A DNA stretch of 64,000 bases from positions 1-64,000 of the forward strand of contig JADGEM010000008.1 of NCBI GenBank assembly GCA_016744375.1. The letters run 5' to 3'. Within the stretch, counting starts at the first letter, position 1; each line of letters begins with the position of its first letter. Below the pieces are notes generated by a model, which saw only the letters and a program-made list of their open reading frames with translations, did no database searches and was not told the origin of the DNA. Shown here piece after piece: positions 52,814 to 62,471 of this stretch. This DNA is from Gammaproteobacteria bacterium (lineage in GTDB: Bacteria; Pseudomonadota; Gammaproteobacteria; GRL18). The position numbers and the translations under genes are program-made.

Positions 52814-53506
52814 TCAAATTTGGGATAGCTTACCATCAGACAGCAGCAGCGTTTTGTCCATACGCGAGGCCAGGCTCTCATCATGAGTCACCAGAACCAG
52901 GCTGGTATGCATTTCTTCATTTAATTTTATCAATAAATCATACACCTGCTTTGCAGTGGTATTATCCAGGTTACCTGTTGGTTCATCGGCAAGCAAACAG
53001 TGTGGATTGGTGACCAGAGCCCGGGCAATTGCTGCGCGTTGCCGCTCGCCTCCGGACAGCTCTCCGGGTTTGTGTTTCAGGCGATGACTGAGACCCACTT
53101 GTTGTAAAATATCTGCGGCCTGCTCTTTTGCCTGAGCAGTACTGTCCCCACGGATAAGCAAGGGCATCGCCACATTTTCTAATGCCGAAAACTCATGCAA
53201 TAAATGATGGAACTGATAGACAAAGCCTAATGTTTTATTTCGCAAAATACCAAGTTTTTTGGCATTTAATTGACTCACATCATGTCCATCAAGCAGCAAT
53301 CTGCCGGATTTAATCTTATCAAGACCACCCATCATATACAGCAATGTGCTTTTACCTGAACCTGAAGCACCGACAATGGCCAGGCGCTGTCCCGTTTTAA
53401 TTTGCAGATTCAGTCCCTGGAAAATATCAACCCGCCCGGTGCCATCATCAAAATACTGATCAATATTCTTGCAGTCAATGATCACATCATTTTTAGGCTT
53501 ATTCAT
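52814..53506 (-). CDS. lolD: Lipoprotein-releasing system ATP-binding protein LolD
   Basis: This 230-residue ABC ATPase has Walker A GASGSGKST (about 41-49), the Q-loop QFHHLLHEFSALENVAMPLLIRG split (typical of LolD), the signature LSGGERQRAAIARAL (about 144-158) and Walker B LLADEPTGNLD. It powers transfer of lipoproteins from the inner membrane to LolA. It overlaps the permease gene by eight bases, giving one operon. Confidence 0.95.
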   Translation of the reverse strand: MNKPKNDVIIDCKNIDQYFDDGTGRVDIFQGLNLQIKTGQRLAIVGASGSGKSTLLYMMGGLDKIKSGRLLLDGHDVSQLNAKKLGILRNKTLGFVYQFHHLLHEFSALENVAMPLLIRGDSTAQAKEQAADILQQVGLSHRLKHKPGELSGGERQRAAIARALVTNPHCLLADEPTGNLDNTTAKQVYDLLIKLNEEMHTSLVLVTHDESLASRMDKTLLLSDGKLSQI

Positions 53507-54746
53507 AGCGCAGTGCCTCCGCAGGCTGTACCCGCGATGCTCGCCAGGCCGGATAGATAGTCGCTAAGACCGTCAGGCAAAATGAAATGCTGCCAGTAAT
53601 AAAAACATCTGACCATTTCATTTCTGAAGGCAGATCACTGATGAGATAGATTTCCGGTGCCAGGAATTTCATCCCCAGAAGGCTTTCCAGAGCAGGCACA
53701 ATGGTCTGTATGTTTTGTGCCGTCACTATTCCCGTCATAATGCCAAGCAGAGTTCCAACCAGACCAATCACCATCCCCTGTGAAATAAAAATGCGCATGA
53801 TCATCCCGGGGCTGGCACCCAGAGTCCTCAAAATAGCAATATCAGCCTGCTTATCATTGACGACAATAACCAGAGTTGAAACGATATTAAACGCTGCCAC
53901 CGCAATGATCAGAGACAGAATAATCAGCATCATGGTTTTTTCTATATTGATGGCACGAAAAAGATTTGCATGGTGTTGAGTCCAGTCAATCACTCGGTGA
54001 TAGCCGGGAATTTTCCCTTCTATCTGCCGACTGATACGTGGTGCATTGTACAAATCATCCAGCTTAAGCCGAAGCCCTGTGACCAGACCTTTCATTTTAA
54101 ATAAAGTCTGGGCATCACGGATGTGTATCAGTGCCATATTTGCATCATACTGGTTATGTCCCATTTCAAAAATGCCCACCACCGTAAAACGTTTCAGTCT
54201 CGGCATAATACCAGCAGGTGTAACATTTGCTGAAGGCGTCACCATGGTAATTTTGGAACCGACAACAGCACCAATGGAACGTGCCAGATAGCGCCCCAGA
54301 ATAATACCAAACTTTGTTTTATTAAGTGCGTCGTAACTCCCCTGATACATATGTTCTGACACTTCAGAGACTTTTTTCTCTTCTTCAGGCTCAATGCCGC
54401 GAACCAGTGCACCATGAACATTGGCTGAATTGGTTAACATCGCTTCTTTACGAATATAGGGTGCAGTGCCCTCGACATGGGGCTGCTGTTCAACCAGCTC
54501 ACCGACTGACTGCCAGTCCTGTAGTTTGCCGCTCATACCACTGATGGTTGCGTGGGAAGCCATTCCCAGAATGCGTTCTCTGATTTCTGACTGGAAGCCA
54601 TTCATCACGGACAGCACTGTTATCAGTGCCCAGACCCCAATAGCGATTCCGGTAAAAGAACTCAGAGTGATAAAGGAGATAAATTGATTTCGGCGTTTGG
54701 CACGTGTGTAGCGAAACCCAAGGAAGAGTGAGAGAGGTTTAAACAT
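53499..54746 (-). CDS. Lipoprotein-releasing system permease LolC/LolE
   Basis: This 415-residue protein has one N-terminal helix (about 25-47, with FITLSSFTGIAIGVWALITVL split), a large periplasmic MacB-type domain and three C-terminal helices (about 270-400). It ends in the typical RASRVQPAEALRYE. Only one permease gene adjoins lolD, so the complex may be a homodimer of the LolF type, or the second permease lies elsewhere. Overlap with lolD shows coupling. Confidence 0.93.
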   Translation of the reverse strand: MFKPLSLFLGFRYTRAKRRNQFISFITLSSFTGIAIGVWALITVLSVMNGFQSEIRERILGMASHATISGMSGKLQDWQSVGELVEQQPHVEGTAPYIRKEAMLTNSANVHGALVRGIEPEEEKKVSEVSEHMYQGSYDALNKTKFGIILGRYLARSIGAVVGSKITMVTPSANVTPAGIMPRLKRFTVVGIFEMGHNQYDANMALIHIRDAQTLFKMKGLVTGLRLKLDDLYNAPRISRQIEGKIPGYHRVIDWTQHHANLFRAINIEKTMMLIILSLIIAVAAFNIVSTLVIVVNDKQADIAILRTLGASPGMIMRIFISQGMVIGLVGTLLGIMTGIVTAQNIQTIVPALESLLGMKFLAPEIYLISDLPSEMKWSDVFITGSISFCLTVLATIYPAWRASRVQPAEALRYE

Positions 54747-54832
54747 CAGGTTATTATTATATTTTCCAGTTAATAATGAGTGCCCGTAATCTTACTACAA
54801 AGTTTATTAAAATACACAAATAAACCGGCTTC

Positions 54833-55591
54833 TTAGTGTGCAACAGACAGAGGTCTGACCAGTGAAATTTCCTCTGGTGCCTGATCACCTGAAAATTGAA
54901 CCCCATAGGCCAGTGCTTCTACACCATTTTGTCGAGCCTGTTTGAGTGTTTCTGCATATAAGGGGTCGATCTCACTTGCCGCCCTGACCTGCTGGATATC
55001 TTCACGTTGAACGCAATAGAGAATAATCCCCCTATGTCCCTGCTGAACCATTAACTCAAGTTCCCGCAGGTGTTTGGTTCCCCGAGCAGTTACTGCATCC
55101 GGAAAAGCAGCCACACCCGGTTCAAAGCTCGCCGTCACATTTTTTACTTCGATGTAACATTTTTGGCCATTTTTCTGGGTCACCAGAAGATCGATTCGGC
55201 TTTTTTCTGAACCATAGGGTACTTCTGTTTCAATACTTTGAACATTATCTAATTCGGCAATGACACCCTTTTCAATTGCTTCTTTAACCAGCTTATTAGC
55301 CAGCATGGTATTAATACCAATTAAGCTCCCCTTTTCAGAGCTGGCATCCTGTACCGTCGATAACTCCCAGCTGTAAAGATATTTACGCTTAGGGTTATGG
55401 CTATTACTGATCCATATTGTGCTGTCTGGAACTGCACAGCCAGTCATTGAACCCGTGTTTGCTGTATGTATGGTGATAAATTGAGACCATACTCCTGCAA
55501 TTTCAACGGCTGAGTCCAATTCAATATCGGCAAGAAAACGTTTATAGCGTTTGATCAAACGCGCTTTTATCAGTGGTTCACTGTATTTCAT
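54833..55591 (-). CDS. sfsA: SfsA family nuclease
   Basis: This protein of about 252 residues has the SfsA features: RYKRFLADIE, HTANTGSMTG, RIDLLV with YIEVKNVT (PD-(D/E)xK type site), and FPDAVTARGTKHLREL (about 164-179). It is a little longer than E. coli SfsA (234), with a C-terminal tail. SfsA cleaves nucleic acid and was linked to maltose gene control. I start at the ATG 55591; a TTG at 55600 is also in frame. It directly follows the aminotransferase gene. Confidence 0.92.
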   Translation of the reverse strand: MKYSEPLIKARLIKRYKRFLADIELDSAVEIAGVWSQFITIHTANTGSMTGCAVPDSTIWISNSHNPKRKYLYSWELSTVQDASSEKGSLIGINTMLANKLVKEAIEKGVIAELDNVQSIETEVPYGSEKSRIDLLVTQKNGQKCYIEVKNVTASFEPGVAAFPDAVTARGTKHLRELELMVQQGHRGIILYCVQREDIQQVRAASEIDPLYAETLKQARQNGVEALAYGVQFSGDQAPEEISLVRPLSVAH

Positions 55592-55600
55592 AGGATACAA

Positions 55601-56788
55601 TCACAACAGGAAATTTTGCAAACGCTGCACTGCCTGCTGCAGGTATTTAATGTCTCTGGTGTAGGCAAAACGGATATAGCGTTCTGGGTGATTTTGGCCA
55701 AAATCAATGCCGGGAGTTACTGCCACACCTGTTGTTTCCAGTAATTCATGAGCCAGGACCATACTGTCATTGGTAAAAGTACTGCAGTCACAATACAGAT
55801 AAAAGGCACCCTGCGGTTTAATCGGTATCTTAAACCCTAATGCTGATAATTGCGGATACAGATAATCCCTCCGCTGTTTAAAAATTTGTCGTCTTTGCTC
55901 CAGTATCTCAGTTGTTTCTGGCAGAAAAGCAACCATTGCCGCTTCTTGTGCAGTGGTCGGAGCCGCTAAAAACAAGTTCTGCGCCAGGTGATCGCAGGCC
56001 TGTACCAGTTGTTCAGGCACGATACACCAGCCCAGACGCCAACCGGTCATTTGAAAGTATTTTGAAAAGCTATTGACGATGATGACATGATCATCCGTTG
56101 AGTCTGCTAAAGCACCCAGAGCACAGGAAGGTTCCAAATCATACACCAGACTCTGATAGATTTCATCGACGATCAGATACGCCTGCTTATCTTTAAGCAA
56201 ACGGATGATTTTTTTCATTTCATCTTCTGGGACGATGGTACCTGTTGGATTTGCTGGTGATGCAATCAGGACAATCTTAGTATTGTGCTGCCAGTTCTGC
56301 TCGATCAGTTCTGCGGTTAACTGGTAGCCGGTCGACTCATCCACTTCAACTGCCTGAATATCACCCTCAACAAAACGCACAAAATTCTGATTACAGGGAT
56401 AACCCGGATCAGCCAGCATGACCGAATCACCCGAGCCAATTAAAGCACCAATTATCAGTAATAGTGCTCCGGAAGCCCCTGGAGTAACCACGACTCTTGA
56501 AGCCGGCACATCCAGATCGTAGCGAGTCTGATAAAAATCTGCGATTGCCTGTCGCAGAGACATCAGTCCAAGACTGGGAGTGTAATGAATGTTGCCTCGT
56601 TTTAATGCCTCAATGCCGGCATCGATAATAGGCTGAGGGGTATTAAAATCCGGCTCCCCCACTTCCAGGTGGATAATATCCCTGCCCTGCTGCTCAAGCG
56701 CTTTGGCTTTGCCCAATAAAGACATGACATGAAATGGTTGAATCGTTTCCATGCGCTTTGCTAAGGGTATTATTTTATCTGCTGGCAT
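55601..56788 (-). CDS. Class I/II pyridoxal-phosphate aminotransferase
   Basis: This 395-residue enzyme has VGEPDFNTPQPI (about 42-53), GASGALLLIIGALI (cofactor phosphate site), ASPANPTGTIVPEDEM (about 183-198) and NSFSKYFQMTGWRLGW with the cofactor Lys (about 244). It fits aspartate/alanine-type transaminases of the AlaA/YbdL/patA-like groups; the exact amino acid is not clear. Such genes next to sfsA are common in pseudomonads and relatives. It lies 71 bp after the HAD gene. Confidence 0.9.
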   Translation of the reverse strand: MPADKIIPLAKRMETIQPFHVMSLLGKAKALEQQGRDIIHLEVGEPDFNTPQPIIDAGIEALKRGNIHYTPSLGLMSLRQAIADFYQTRYDLDVPASRVVVTPGASGALLLIIGALIGSGDSVMLADPGYPCNQNFVRFVEGDIQAVEVDESTGYQLTAELIEQNWQHNTKIVLIASPANPTGTIVPEDEMKKIIRLLKDKQAYLIVDEIYQSLVYDLEPSCALGALADSTDDHVIIVNSFSKYFQMTGWRLGWCIVPEQLVQACDHLAQNLFLAAPTTAQEAAMVAFLPETTEILEQRRQIFKQRRDYLYPQLSALGFKIPIKPQGAFYLYCDCSTFTNDSMVLAHELLETTGVAVTPGIDFGQNHPERYIRFAYTRDIKYLQQAVQRLQNFLL

Positions 56789-56859
56789 AGTTACAAAAAT
56801 CGTTTTTTAAAATCAGTGTTAGGGCACTCAAAAATGGGCAAGCTGCCTATGACAGACAT

Positions 56860-57633
56860 TTAGGCCTGAAGTATTTTTTGGGCACTTTGTAAATTAAAAT
56901 ATGGCTCATCGCATTGCCCCTGCAATACCTCCATCGGTTGATCCGGCTCACCAAAATCACTCAACACTAATGCTGCCCCGGTAAAGTCATGATCACTGGT
57001 ATAATCATTAATTGTCACCACTGTTTTTAAACCCGCGCCATTAGATGATAACAAACCATTGTAAGAATCCTCGAACACCAGACATTGTTCGGCTTTGAGA
57101 TTCATTTTCTCAATCGCATAAAGATAGATATCAGGAGCAGGCTTTTTGGCCGGAACGATATCACCTGCAGCAATGACTTCAAACCAGTCAATTGATTCGG
57201 CACCCAGAGTGTTAGTCAACAGAGCCGAAACATTTGCCGGCGTGGTTGTGGTTGCAATCGCCATGCGCACACCGGCATCACGAGCTTCCTGTAAAAGTCG
57301 AACCACCCCCACACGTAAGGGCACCGCACCATTCTCCATAAGTTGAACGTAAAACCTTGTTTTAGAGGCATGCAGCTCAGCAACAAACGCATCAAAGTCT
57401 TTAGGCTCAGTAAAAGCTTCTCCATGCTCATCCTGATAGAAATCATTTAAATAATAACGAATGCGTTCTTTACCTCCGGTAACAGCCAGTAATTGACCAT
57501 AAAGCGCCACACTCCAGTCCCAGTCCAGACCTGCTTCTTTGAAAGCCAGATTAAATGCAACCAGGTGCCCATCTCGCTCTGTTTCTGACAGGGTGCCATC
57601 TACATCAAAAATTAACGCTTCTAATTGACTCAT
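56860..57633 (-). CDS. HAD-IA phosphatase, CbbY-like
   Basis: This 257-residue protein starts LIFDVDGTLSETERDGH, the HAD nucleophile Asp and acid/base Asp, followed by the CbbY-like cap with VAFNLAFKEAGLDWDW and TGGKERIRYY. Later motifs IATTTTP (motif II), KKPAPDIYLYAI (motif III Lys) and FEDSYNGLLSS (motif IV) are intact. CbbY proteins remove xylulose-1,5-bisphosphate, a Rubisco inhibitor, so a link to carbon fixation is possible; a general sugar-phosphate phosphatase is the alternative. Confidence 0.87.
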   Translation of the reverse strand: MSQLEALIFDVDGTLSETERDGHLVAFNLAFKEAGLDWDWSVALYGQLLAVTGGKERIRYYLNDFYQDEHGEAFTEPKDFDAFVAELHASKTRFYVQLMENGAVPLRVGVVRLLQEARDAGVRMAIATTTTPANVSALLTNTLGAESIDWFEVIAAGDIVPAKKPAPDIYLYAIEKMNLKAEQCLVFEDSYNGLLSSNGAGLKTVVTINDYTSDHDFTGAALVLSDFGEPDQPMEVLQGQCDEPYFNLQSAQKILQA

Positions 57634-57964
57634 AAAAATATCCTAGATTTATTCAGGTTTAAATATTTAAAATAATTTATCACAAAATTTGTGTTTTTTC
57701 TCTGCCGGGAGGATGCGCACCTCACCAAGATAACCCTATTAAAAGTGAATTCAGTAATGAACAGTATATGGATATTCGCCGAGAAGAACTCAAGCGATTT
57801 TATAAAATTTTACAGATTCATTGTAAATAATCCTGTTTTAGGCTTAAAATGATAGGATTGAGTAAAAAAACATACTTAATATTTGCCATTGAGCACGTAT
57901 TTTGGTATATATTCACATCTTTTTAACTTTCTACTTTTTAAGAAGTAGGCTGGAGTCCCAATCA
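57634..57964. other. Intergenic region upstream of dksA
   Basis: About 330 bp between the divergent HAD gene and dksA. A stretch at about 57685-57829 reads as an open frame ending in RFYKILQIHCK before a TAA, but no proper start with ribosome site exists, so it may be a gene remnant. The rest is AT-rich with likely dksA promoter sequences near 57900. No strong hairpin was seen. Confidence 0.5.
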
Positions 57965-58402
57965 ATGCCAACACAAAAAAGCACAAAATCAGATAGTGCT
58001 ATTGACACCTTTGAACCTTATAAGGAAAAGAAAGGTGAAGAGTATATGAACGAAAACCAGCAAGCACACTTTAGAGCCATATTGCTTGCCTGGAAGAAAG
58101 AACTAATGGAAGAAGTCGATAAGACTGTGACGCATATGAAAGATGATGCCACAAACTTTCCCGATCCCAGTGATCGCGCTTCTCAAGAAGAAGAGTTCGC
58201 ACTGGAACTAAGAACTCGCGACCGTGAACGCAAACTTATTAAGAAAATTGATGAGTCAATGAAGGATATGGAAGAGCAGGAATACGGCTATTGTGAAACC
58301 TGTGGTGTCAATATAGGTATTCGCCGCCTTGAAGCTCGCCCAACCGCCACCCAGTGCATTGACTGTAAAGAATTGGACGAACAAAAAGAAAAAAGAGGTT
58401 AA
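57965..58402 (+). CDS. dksA: RNA polymerase-binding transcription factor DksA
   Basis: This 145-residue protein has the coiled-coil with the tip DPSDRASQEEEFALELR (the two key Asp are present) and the zinc finger CETC...CIDC near the C-terminus. It binds RNA polymerase through the secondary channel and, with ppGpp, turns down rRNA promoters. I use the ATG of MPTQKSTKSD; the earlier frame start at 57902 adds a hydrophobic leader unlike DksA. The N-terminal ~35 residues before MNENQQ are a longer lead than in E. coli DksA only in composition, not length. Confidence 0.95.
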   Translation: MPTQKSTKSDSAIDTFEPYKEKKGEEYMNENQQAHFRAILLAWKKELMEEVDKTVTHMKDDATNFPDPSDRASQEEEFALELRTRDRERKLIKKIDESMKDMEEQEYGYCETCGVNIGIRRLEARPTATQCIDCKELDEQKEKRG

Positions 58403-58409
58403 TACCACT

Positions 58410-58436
58410 TCATCCCCATGCCCAGCATGGGGATGA
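58410..58436. terminator. Hairpin after dksA
   Basis: A perfect 12-bp stem (TCATCCCCATGC / GCATGGGGATGA) with a three-base loop lies between the convergent dksA and DUF3579 genes. A clear T-run is lacking, but the strength and place suggest a bidirectional stop or a REP-like element. Confidence 0.6.
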
Positions 58437-58452
58437 GCACTTCTTTCCCTAA

Positions 58453-58782
58453 TCAGGCAAGCACTCTCCTAGCACGTCTATCGACATCAACACCCTGTGT
58501 TGCCTGTCTTCGATCTTCCTGGACCTTTAATTTATTCTCAACAGCAAAAGCCATTAGATATTCATAAGATTCTGGGGATTTTGTTTCCAGGTCTCGATCA
58601 ACAATTAAACAGTTGATGCCATTTATAATACAAGGATGGGCACTTTTACAATACTGTAAGCGTTGATCTTCACCAAAACTGGCTAATGTTGTCGCTAATC
58701 GTTCACACCAGTCACTGGGCCTGAACTTATTGCCATCTTCTTTAATACCTTCTATTATTATCCGTTCAGAACTTGCTGACAT
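58453..58782 (-). CDS. DUF3579 family protein
   Basis: This 109-residue protein matches the DUF3579 pattern: IIIEGIKEDGNKFRPSDWCERLATTLASF split at 8-36, then EDQRLQYCKSAHP and NCLIVDRDL. The family has no assigned role. It ends just after the dksA hairpin and is divergent from gluQ. Cysteines at about 26, 45 and 51 are not clearly in a metal motif. The RR-rich C-terminus (VDRRARRVLA) is polar. Confidence 0.82.
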   Translation of the reverse strand: MSASSERIIIEGIKEDGNKFRPSDWCERLATTLASFGEDQRLQYCKSAHPCIINGINCLIVDRDLETKSPESYEYLMAFAVENKLKVQEDRRQATQGVDVDRRARRVLA

Positions 58783-58875
58783 TAACGATTCTCCCCAGCT
58801 GTATAAAAATAACTAAACTATTCGTTAGAGTCCAGTTGTTAGAGCCCAAGACTCTATTTAAATTAACTATAGACA

Positions 58876-59808
58876 GTGACATTGAAAAAAACCAATTTTG
58901 GCAAAATAAAATACCGGGGGCGATTTGCACCTTCTCCATCAGGGGAGCTTCACTTTGGTTCACTGCTGGCAGCAATGGCCAGTTATGCGGATGCCCGGCA
59001 CTTTAACGGGCAATGGCTATTGCGCATTGATGACATTGATCAGGCACGTGTCGTGGCAGATTCTGACCAACACATTTTATCCACTCTAGAGCAATGCGGC
59101 TTTGAATGGGATGAAAGCGTCAGCTACCAGAGTCAAAATCTGAAACACTATAAAATGGCACTTAAAGAGCTGCATCAATTAACCGTGACCTACTTATGCT
59201 CATGCTCACGTAAACAAATACAGGCCGCATTGGAAAACAGCCATATTAAGAATGGCATCTACCCCGGTACATGCCGTCATAAAACCAGCCAAGCCGATCA
59301 TCAGCAAAATCGAGACCATGCAATACGCCTTAAAGTATCCGCTGATGAAGTTTGTTTTGTGGATTTGATTCAGGGCGAATACAGTCAAAATCTGCAGCAG
59401 GATATTGGTGATTTTATTATTTATCGTAAAGATCAGGTCTTTTCCTACCAGCTCAGTGTGGTCATTGATGATTTTCAAAGTCAGATCACCCATATTGTAC
59501 GCGGCTACGATCTCTTGGATTCAACACCCAGACAAATATATTTACAGCAACTTCTGGGCTATCCTGTAGCTCAATATGCCCATATTCCTCTGGCAGTCAC
59601 CGAAGAAAATCTGAAGCTCAGCAAACTCAGCCAAGCCAAAAAAGTGGATTGCAATCTGGAAACACTGGTGCAGGCTGCCCGCTTTCTTGGACAAAATACT
59701 CTGGATACTAAAGATTTTGATAATAAAAGTGACTTTTGGCAATATCTTGTCACTAATTGGGATATAAATAAGGTGCCAAGGATGGAAAAACAGATGATTA
59801 TGGTTTAA
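58876..59808 (+). CDS. gluQ: Glutamyl-Q tRNA(Asp) synthetase
   Basis: This 310-residue protein resembles the catalytic half of glutamyl-tRNA synthetase: GRFAPSPSGELHFGSLLAA (HIGH motif as HFGS, about 15-33), a zinc site with CSCSR and later GTC, and the KMSKS counterpart LKLSKL. It attaches glutamate to the queuosine of tRNA-Asp. It lacks the anticodon domain, as GluQ does. The start is GTG at 58876; a TTG at 58882 is also possible. The link with dksA is typical, here interrupted by DUF3579. Confidence 0.93.
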   Translation: MTLKKTNFGKIKYRGRFAPSPSGELHFGSLLAAMASYADARHFNGQWLLRIDDIDQARVVADSDQHILSTLEQCGFEWDESVSYQSQNLKHYKMALKELHQLTVTYLCSCSRKQIQAALENSHIKNGIYPGTCRHKTSQADHQQNRDHAIRLKVSADEVCFVDLIQGEYSQNLQQDIGDFIIYRKDQVFSYQLSVVIDDFQSQITHIVRGYDLLDSTPRQIYLQQLLGYPVAQYAHIPLAVTEENLKLSKLSQAKKVDCNLETLVQAARFLGQNTLDTKDFDNKSDFWQYLVTNWDINKVPRMEKQMIMV

Positions 59809-59892
59809 CCTAGCTTTTAAATAATTTCATATAAATAAATTCATATAAATAATACATAGAATATTATTCAAGTCGCTATTTTGGAGCTTTTT

Positions 59893-60357
59893 TTGAACAA
59901 TCCGGTGAGCGAAGCAACCTCTCAACCAGAACACCCTTTTATGGAAAAATATCAGGGACGATTAGTCGGAGTTTTACGCTGGGAACATCTCGATGATCTA
60001 TGGCAGACCCTTCAGTCTGGAAGCACCCATGACTGGTTTATCTATCATATTGGTGAGCCACCGCCCGCCACGCCATGCAAGCCGGAAAAATTAAACCTGT
60101 TTATCGATGAAATTGATAAGTTATTAAAGCATGATCACGAACACGACTATTGCGGTATTGTTTATGCCGATAACAAAGAGACTCCTGCATTTATAAAAAT
60201 ATACGACCCTAATAATCTGGGGCATGTTTGTGGCTCCAACGGTGCACCTCCGCCACTTCCCGGTTGGATATTAAGTAAAATTCAACCCATTGATCTGGAA
60301 GTAGCCATTGCACCACCCGGCAATAGAAGACGCTGGTGGCAAAAAATTTTTAATTAG
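59893..60357 (+). CDS. Conserved hypothetical protein, start TTG
   Basis: This protein of about 155 residues has no known domain. It contains HDWFIYHIGEPPP (about 45-57), HDYCGIVYADNKETPAFIKIYDP (split, about 85-107) and a GSNGAPPPLPGW loop. A GGAG six bases upstream supports the TTG at 59893 over the TTG at 59881. It sits 39 bp before acs on the same strand and may be co-transcribed. It looks soluble and beta-rich. Function unknown. Confidence 0.65.
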   Translation: MNNPVSEATSQPEHPFMEKYQGRLVGVLRWEHLDDLWQTLQSGSTHDWFIYHIGEPPPATPCKPEKLNLFIDEIDKLLKHDHEHDYCGIVYADNKETPAFIKIYDPNNLGHVCGSNGAPPPLPGWILSKIQPIDLEVAIAPPGNRRRWWQKIFN

Positions 60358-60396
60358 CCCGTTTTATTTTATTCACCTTTTGAAGGAAAGCGCATT

Positions 60397-62349
60397 ATGT
60401 CAGATGACAAGATATATCCTATCCCACAAGCAGTTGCAGACAAGGCTTATATTACTGAAGAGAAATATAATACTATGTACCAGCAATCCATTGATGATCC
60501 TGATACATTCTGGGGTTCCATTGCAAAAGATTTTCTCAGCTTTTCTAAAGACTGGGATAAAGTCAGCGACTGTTCCTACGGGGATAAGTCTGATACTAAT
60601 GTCAGTATAAAATGGTTCACAGGTGCTAAATTAAACGTGACCTATAACTGCATTGATCGTCACCTTGCAGAACGGGCTGACCAGACTGCAATCATCTGGG
60701 AAGGTGATGACCCCGAGGTTTCTAAAAACATTACTTATCAGCAGCTCTCTGATGAAGTCAATCGTTTTGCCAATGTCCTTAAAGCACGTGGTGTCAAAAA
60801 AGGTGACAGGGTTTGCATTTATATGCCAATGATACCGGAAGCTGCCTATTCTATGCTGGCCTGTGCCCGCATCGGTGCCATTCACTCGGTGGTCTTTGGT
60901 GGTTTCTCACCAGAGGCCGTTAAAGATCGAATTCTGGATTCTGATTGCCAGATTGTTATTACTGCCAATGAAGGCCGACGCGGCGGAAAGACGGTTTCAC
61001 TCAAGAAAAATGTCGACCAGGCTGTGGCAAAATGTCCGAATGTCCACACTGTGCTTGTGATACAAAATACCGAGGGTGAAGTCGCCTGGAATGATAAACA
61101 TGATGTCTGGTATCATGAAATTGCAACAACAGTCGATGCCTTCTGCGAGCCAGAAGAAATGGATGCAGAAGATCCCTTATTCATTCTTTATACCTCAGGC
61201 TCTACCGGAAAACCCAAGGGTGTCCTGCACACCACTGCCGGTTACCTGCTGTATGCTGCTGTCACTCATAAATACACCTTTGATTATAAAGATGGCGATA
61301 TCTACTGGTGTACAGCGGATGTCGGCTGGATTACCGGCCACAGTTATATTGTCTATGGCCCACTGGCCAATGGCGCAATCACACTCATGTTTGAAGGCAT
61401 TCCAAGTTACCCGGATGCCTCTCGTTTCTGGCAGGTAGTTGACAAGCACAAGGTGAATACCTTTTACACTGCACCAACCGCTATCAGAGCATTGATGAGT
61501 GAAGGTGATGAGCCTGTTAAAAAGACCGATAGAAGCAGCCTGCATCTATTGGGTTCTGTGGGTGAGCCCATTAACCCTGAAGCCTGGGAATGGTATTACA
61601 ATGTCGTCGGAGAAGGCAACTGCCCCATCGTTGATACCTGGTGGCAAACAGAAACAGGCGGCTTTATGATCACACCGCTTCCAGGTGCTACCGCACTGAA
61701 GCCGGGCTCTGCATCACGCCCATTTTTTGGTGTTAAACCCAACCTTATGGATCCAGACGGTAATATTATGTCTGGTGAAGCATCCGGCTCACTGGTTATC
61801 AGTGCCAGCTGGCCGGGCCAGATGCGCACTATTTATGGTGATCACCAGCGTTTTATTGAAACTTATTTCAGAACTTATCCCGGTCACTATTTTACCAGTG
61901 ACGGCTGTCGCCGAGATGCTGATGGTTATTACTGGATCACCGGTCGTGTTGATGATGTCCTGAATGTCTCCGGCCATCGCCTGGGTACTGCTGAAATTGA
62001 AAGTGCACTGGTACTGCATCATGATGTTGCTGAAGCGGCAATTGTCGGTTACCCTCATGACATCAAGGGACAGGGGATTTATGCCTACATCACACTGGTG
62101 AAAGGTGTTGAAGCCACTGATGAACTAAAAGTTGAGCTGGTCAAACAGGTTCGGAAAGAAATTGGTCCGATTGCAACACTGGATTTCATTCAATGGGCTC
62201 CCGGTCTGCCAAAAACCCGTTCAGGCAAAATTATGCGTCGTATTTTACGCAAAATTGCCACCAACGAACTGGATAGCATGGGTGACACCAGCACTCTGGC
62301 CGATCCTGGTGTGGTTGATCAACTGGTCGAAAACCGCGAAAATAAATAA
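60397..62349 (+). CDS. acs: Acetyl-CoA synthetase (AMP-forming)
   Basis: This 650-residue adenylating enzyme has [19 protein letters not shown] (about 266-284), [16 protein letters not shown] (about 414-429), the [24 protein letters not shown] stretch split around 523-546, and [11 protein letters not shown] with the Lys that is regulated by acetylation. Length equals E. coli Acs (652). It makes acetyl-CoA from acetate, CoA and ATP. An AAGGAAAG ribosome site precedes the ATG. The gene at 59893 precedes it and an 18-bp inverted repeat follows. Confidence 0.97.
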   Translation: MSDDKIYPIPQAVADKAYITEEKYNTMYQQSIDDPDTFWGSIAKDFLSFSKDWDKVSDCSYGDKSDTNVSIKWFTGAKLNVTYNCIDRHLAERADQTAIIWEGDDPEVSKNITYQQLSDEVNRFANVLKARGVKKGDRVCIYMPMIPEAAYSMLACARIGAIHSVVFGGFSPEAVKDRILDSDCQIVITANEGRRGGKTVSLKKNVDQAVAKCPNVHTVLVIQNTEGEVAWNDKHDVWYHEIATTVDAFCEPEEMDAEDPLFILYTSGSTGKPKGVLHTTAGYLLYAAVTHKYTFDYKDGDIYWCTADVGWITGHSYIVYGPLANGAITLMFEGIPSYPDASRFWQVVDKHKVNTFYTAPTAIRALMSEGDEPVKKTDRSSLHLLGSVGEPINPEAWEWYYNVVGEGNCPIVDTWWQTETGGFMITPLPGATALKPGSASRPFFGVKPNLMDPDGNIMSGEASGSLVISASWPGQMRTIYGDHQRFIETYFRTYPGHYFTSDGCRRDADGYYWITGRVDDVLNVSGHRLGTAEIESALVLHHDVAEAAIVGYPHDIKGQGIYAYITLVKGVEATDELKVELVKQVRKEIGPIATLDFIQWAPGLPKTRSGKIMRRILRKIATNELDSMGDTSTLADPGVVDQLVENRENK

Positions 62350-62356
62350 AAGCCTA

Positions 62357-62412
62357 TCAGTAGTCAATTGTCTGTGGTCGAAAACACAAGGCATCAGACA
62401 ATTGACTACTGA
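62357..62412. repeat. 18-bp perfect inverted repeat after acs
   Basis: TCAGTAGTCAATTGTCTG at 62357-62374 and its exact complement at 62395-62412 enclose a 20-base loop eight bases after the acs stop. The stem is too AT-rich and lacks a T-run for a simple intrinsic terminator, so it may be a mobile-element trace or a 3' stabiliser. Confidence 0.7.
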
Positions 62413-62471
62413 CGATCAATTTCCTTCTTCTGGTCTGAGAATTGCATATTAAATGATCAATCTGTCAATTT

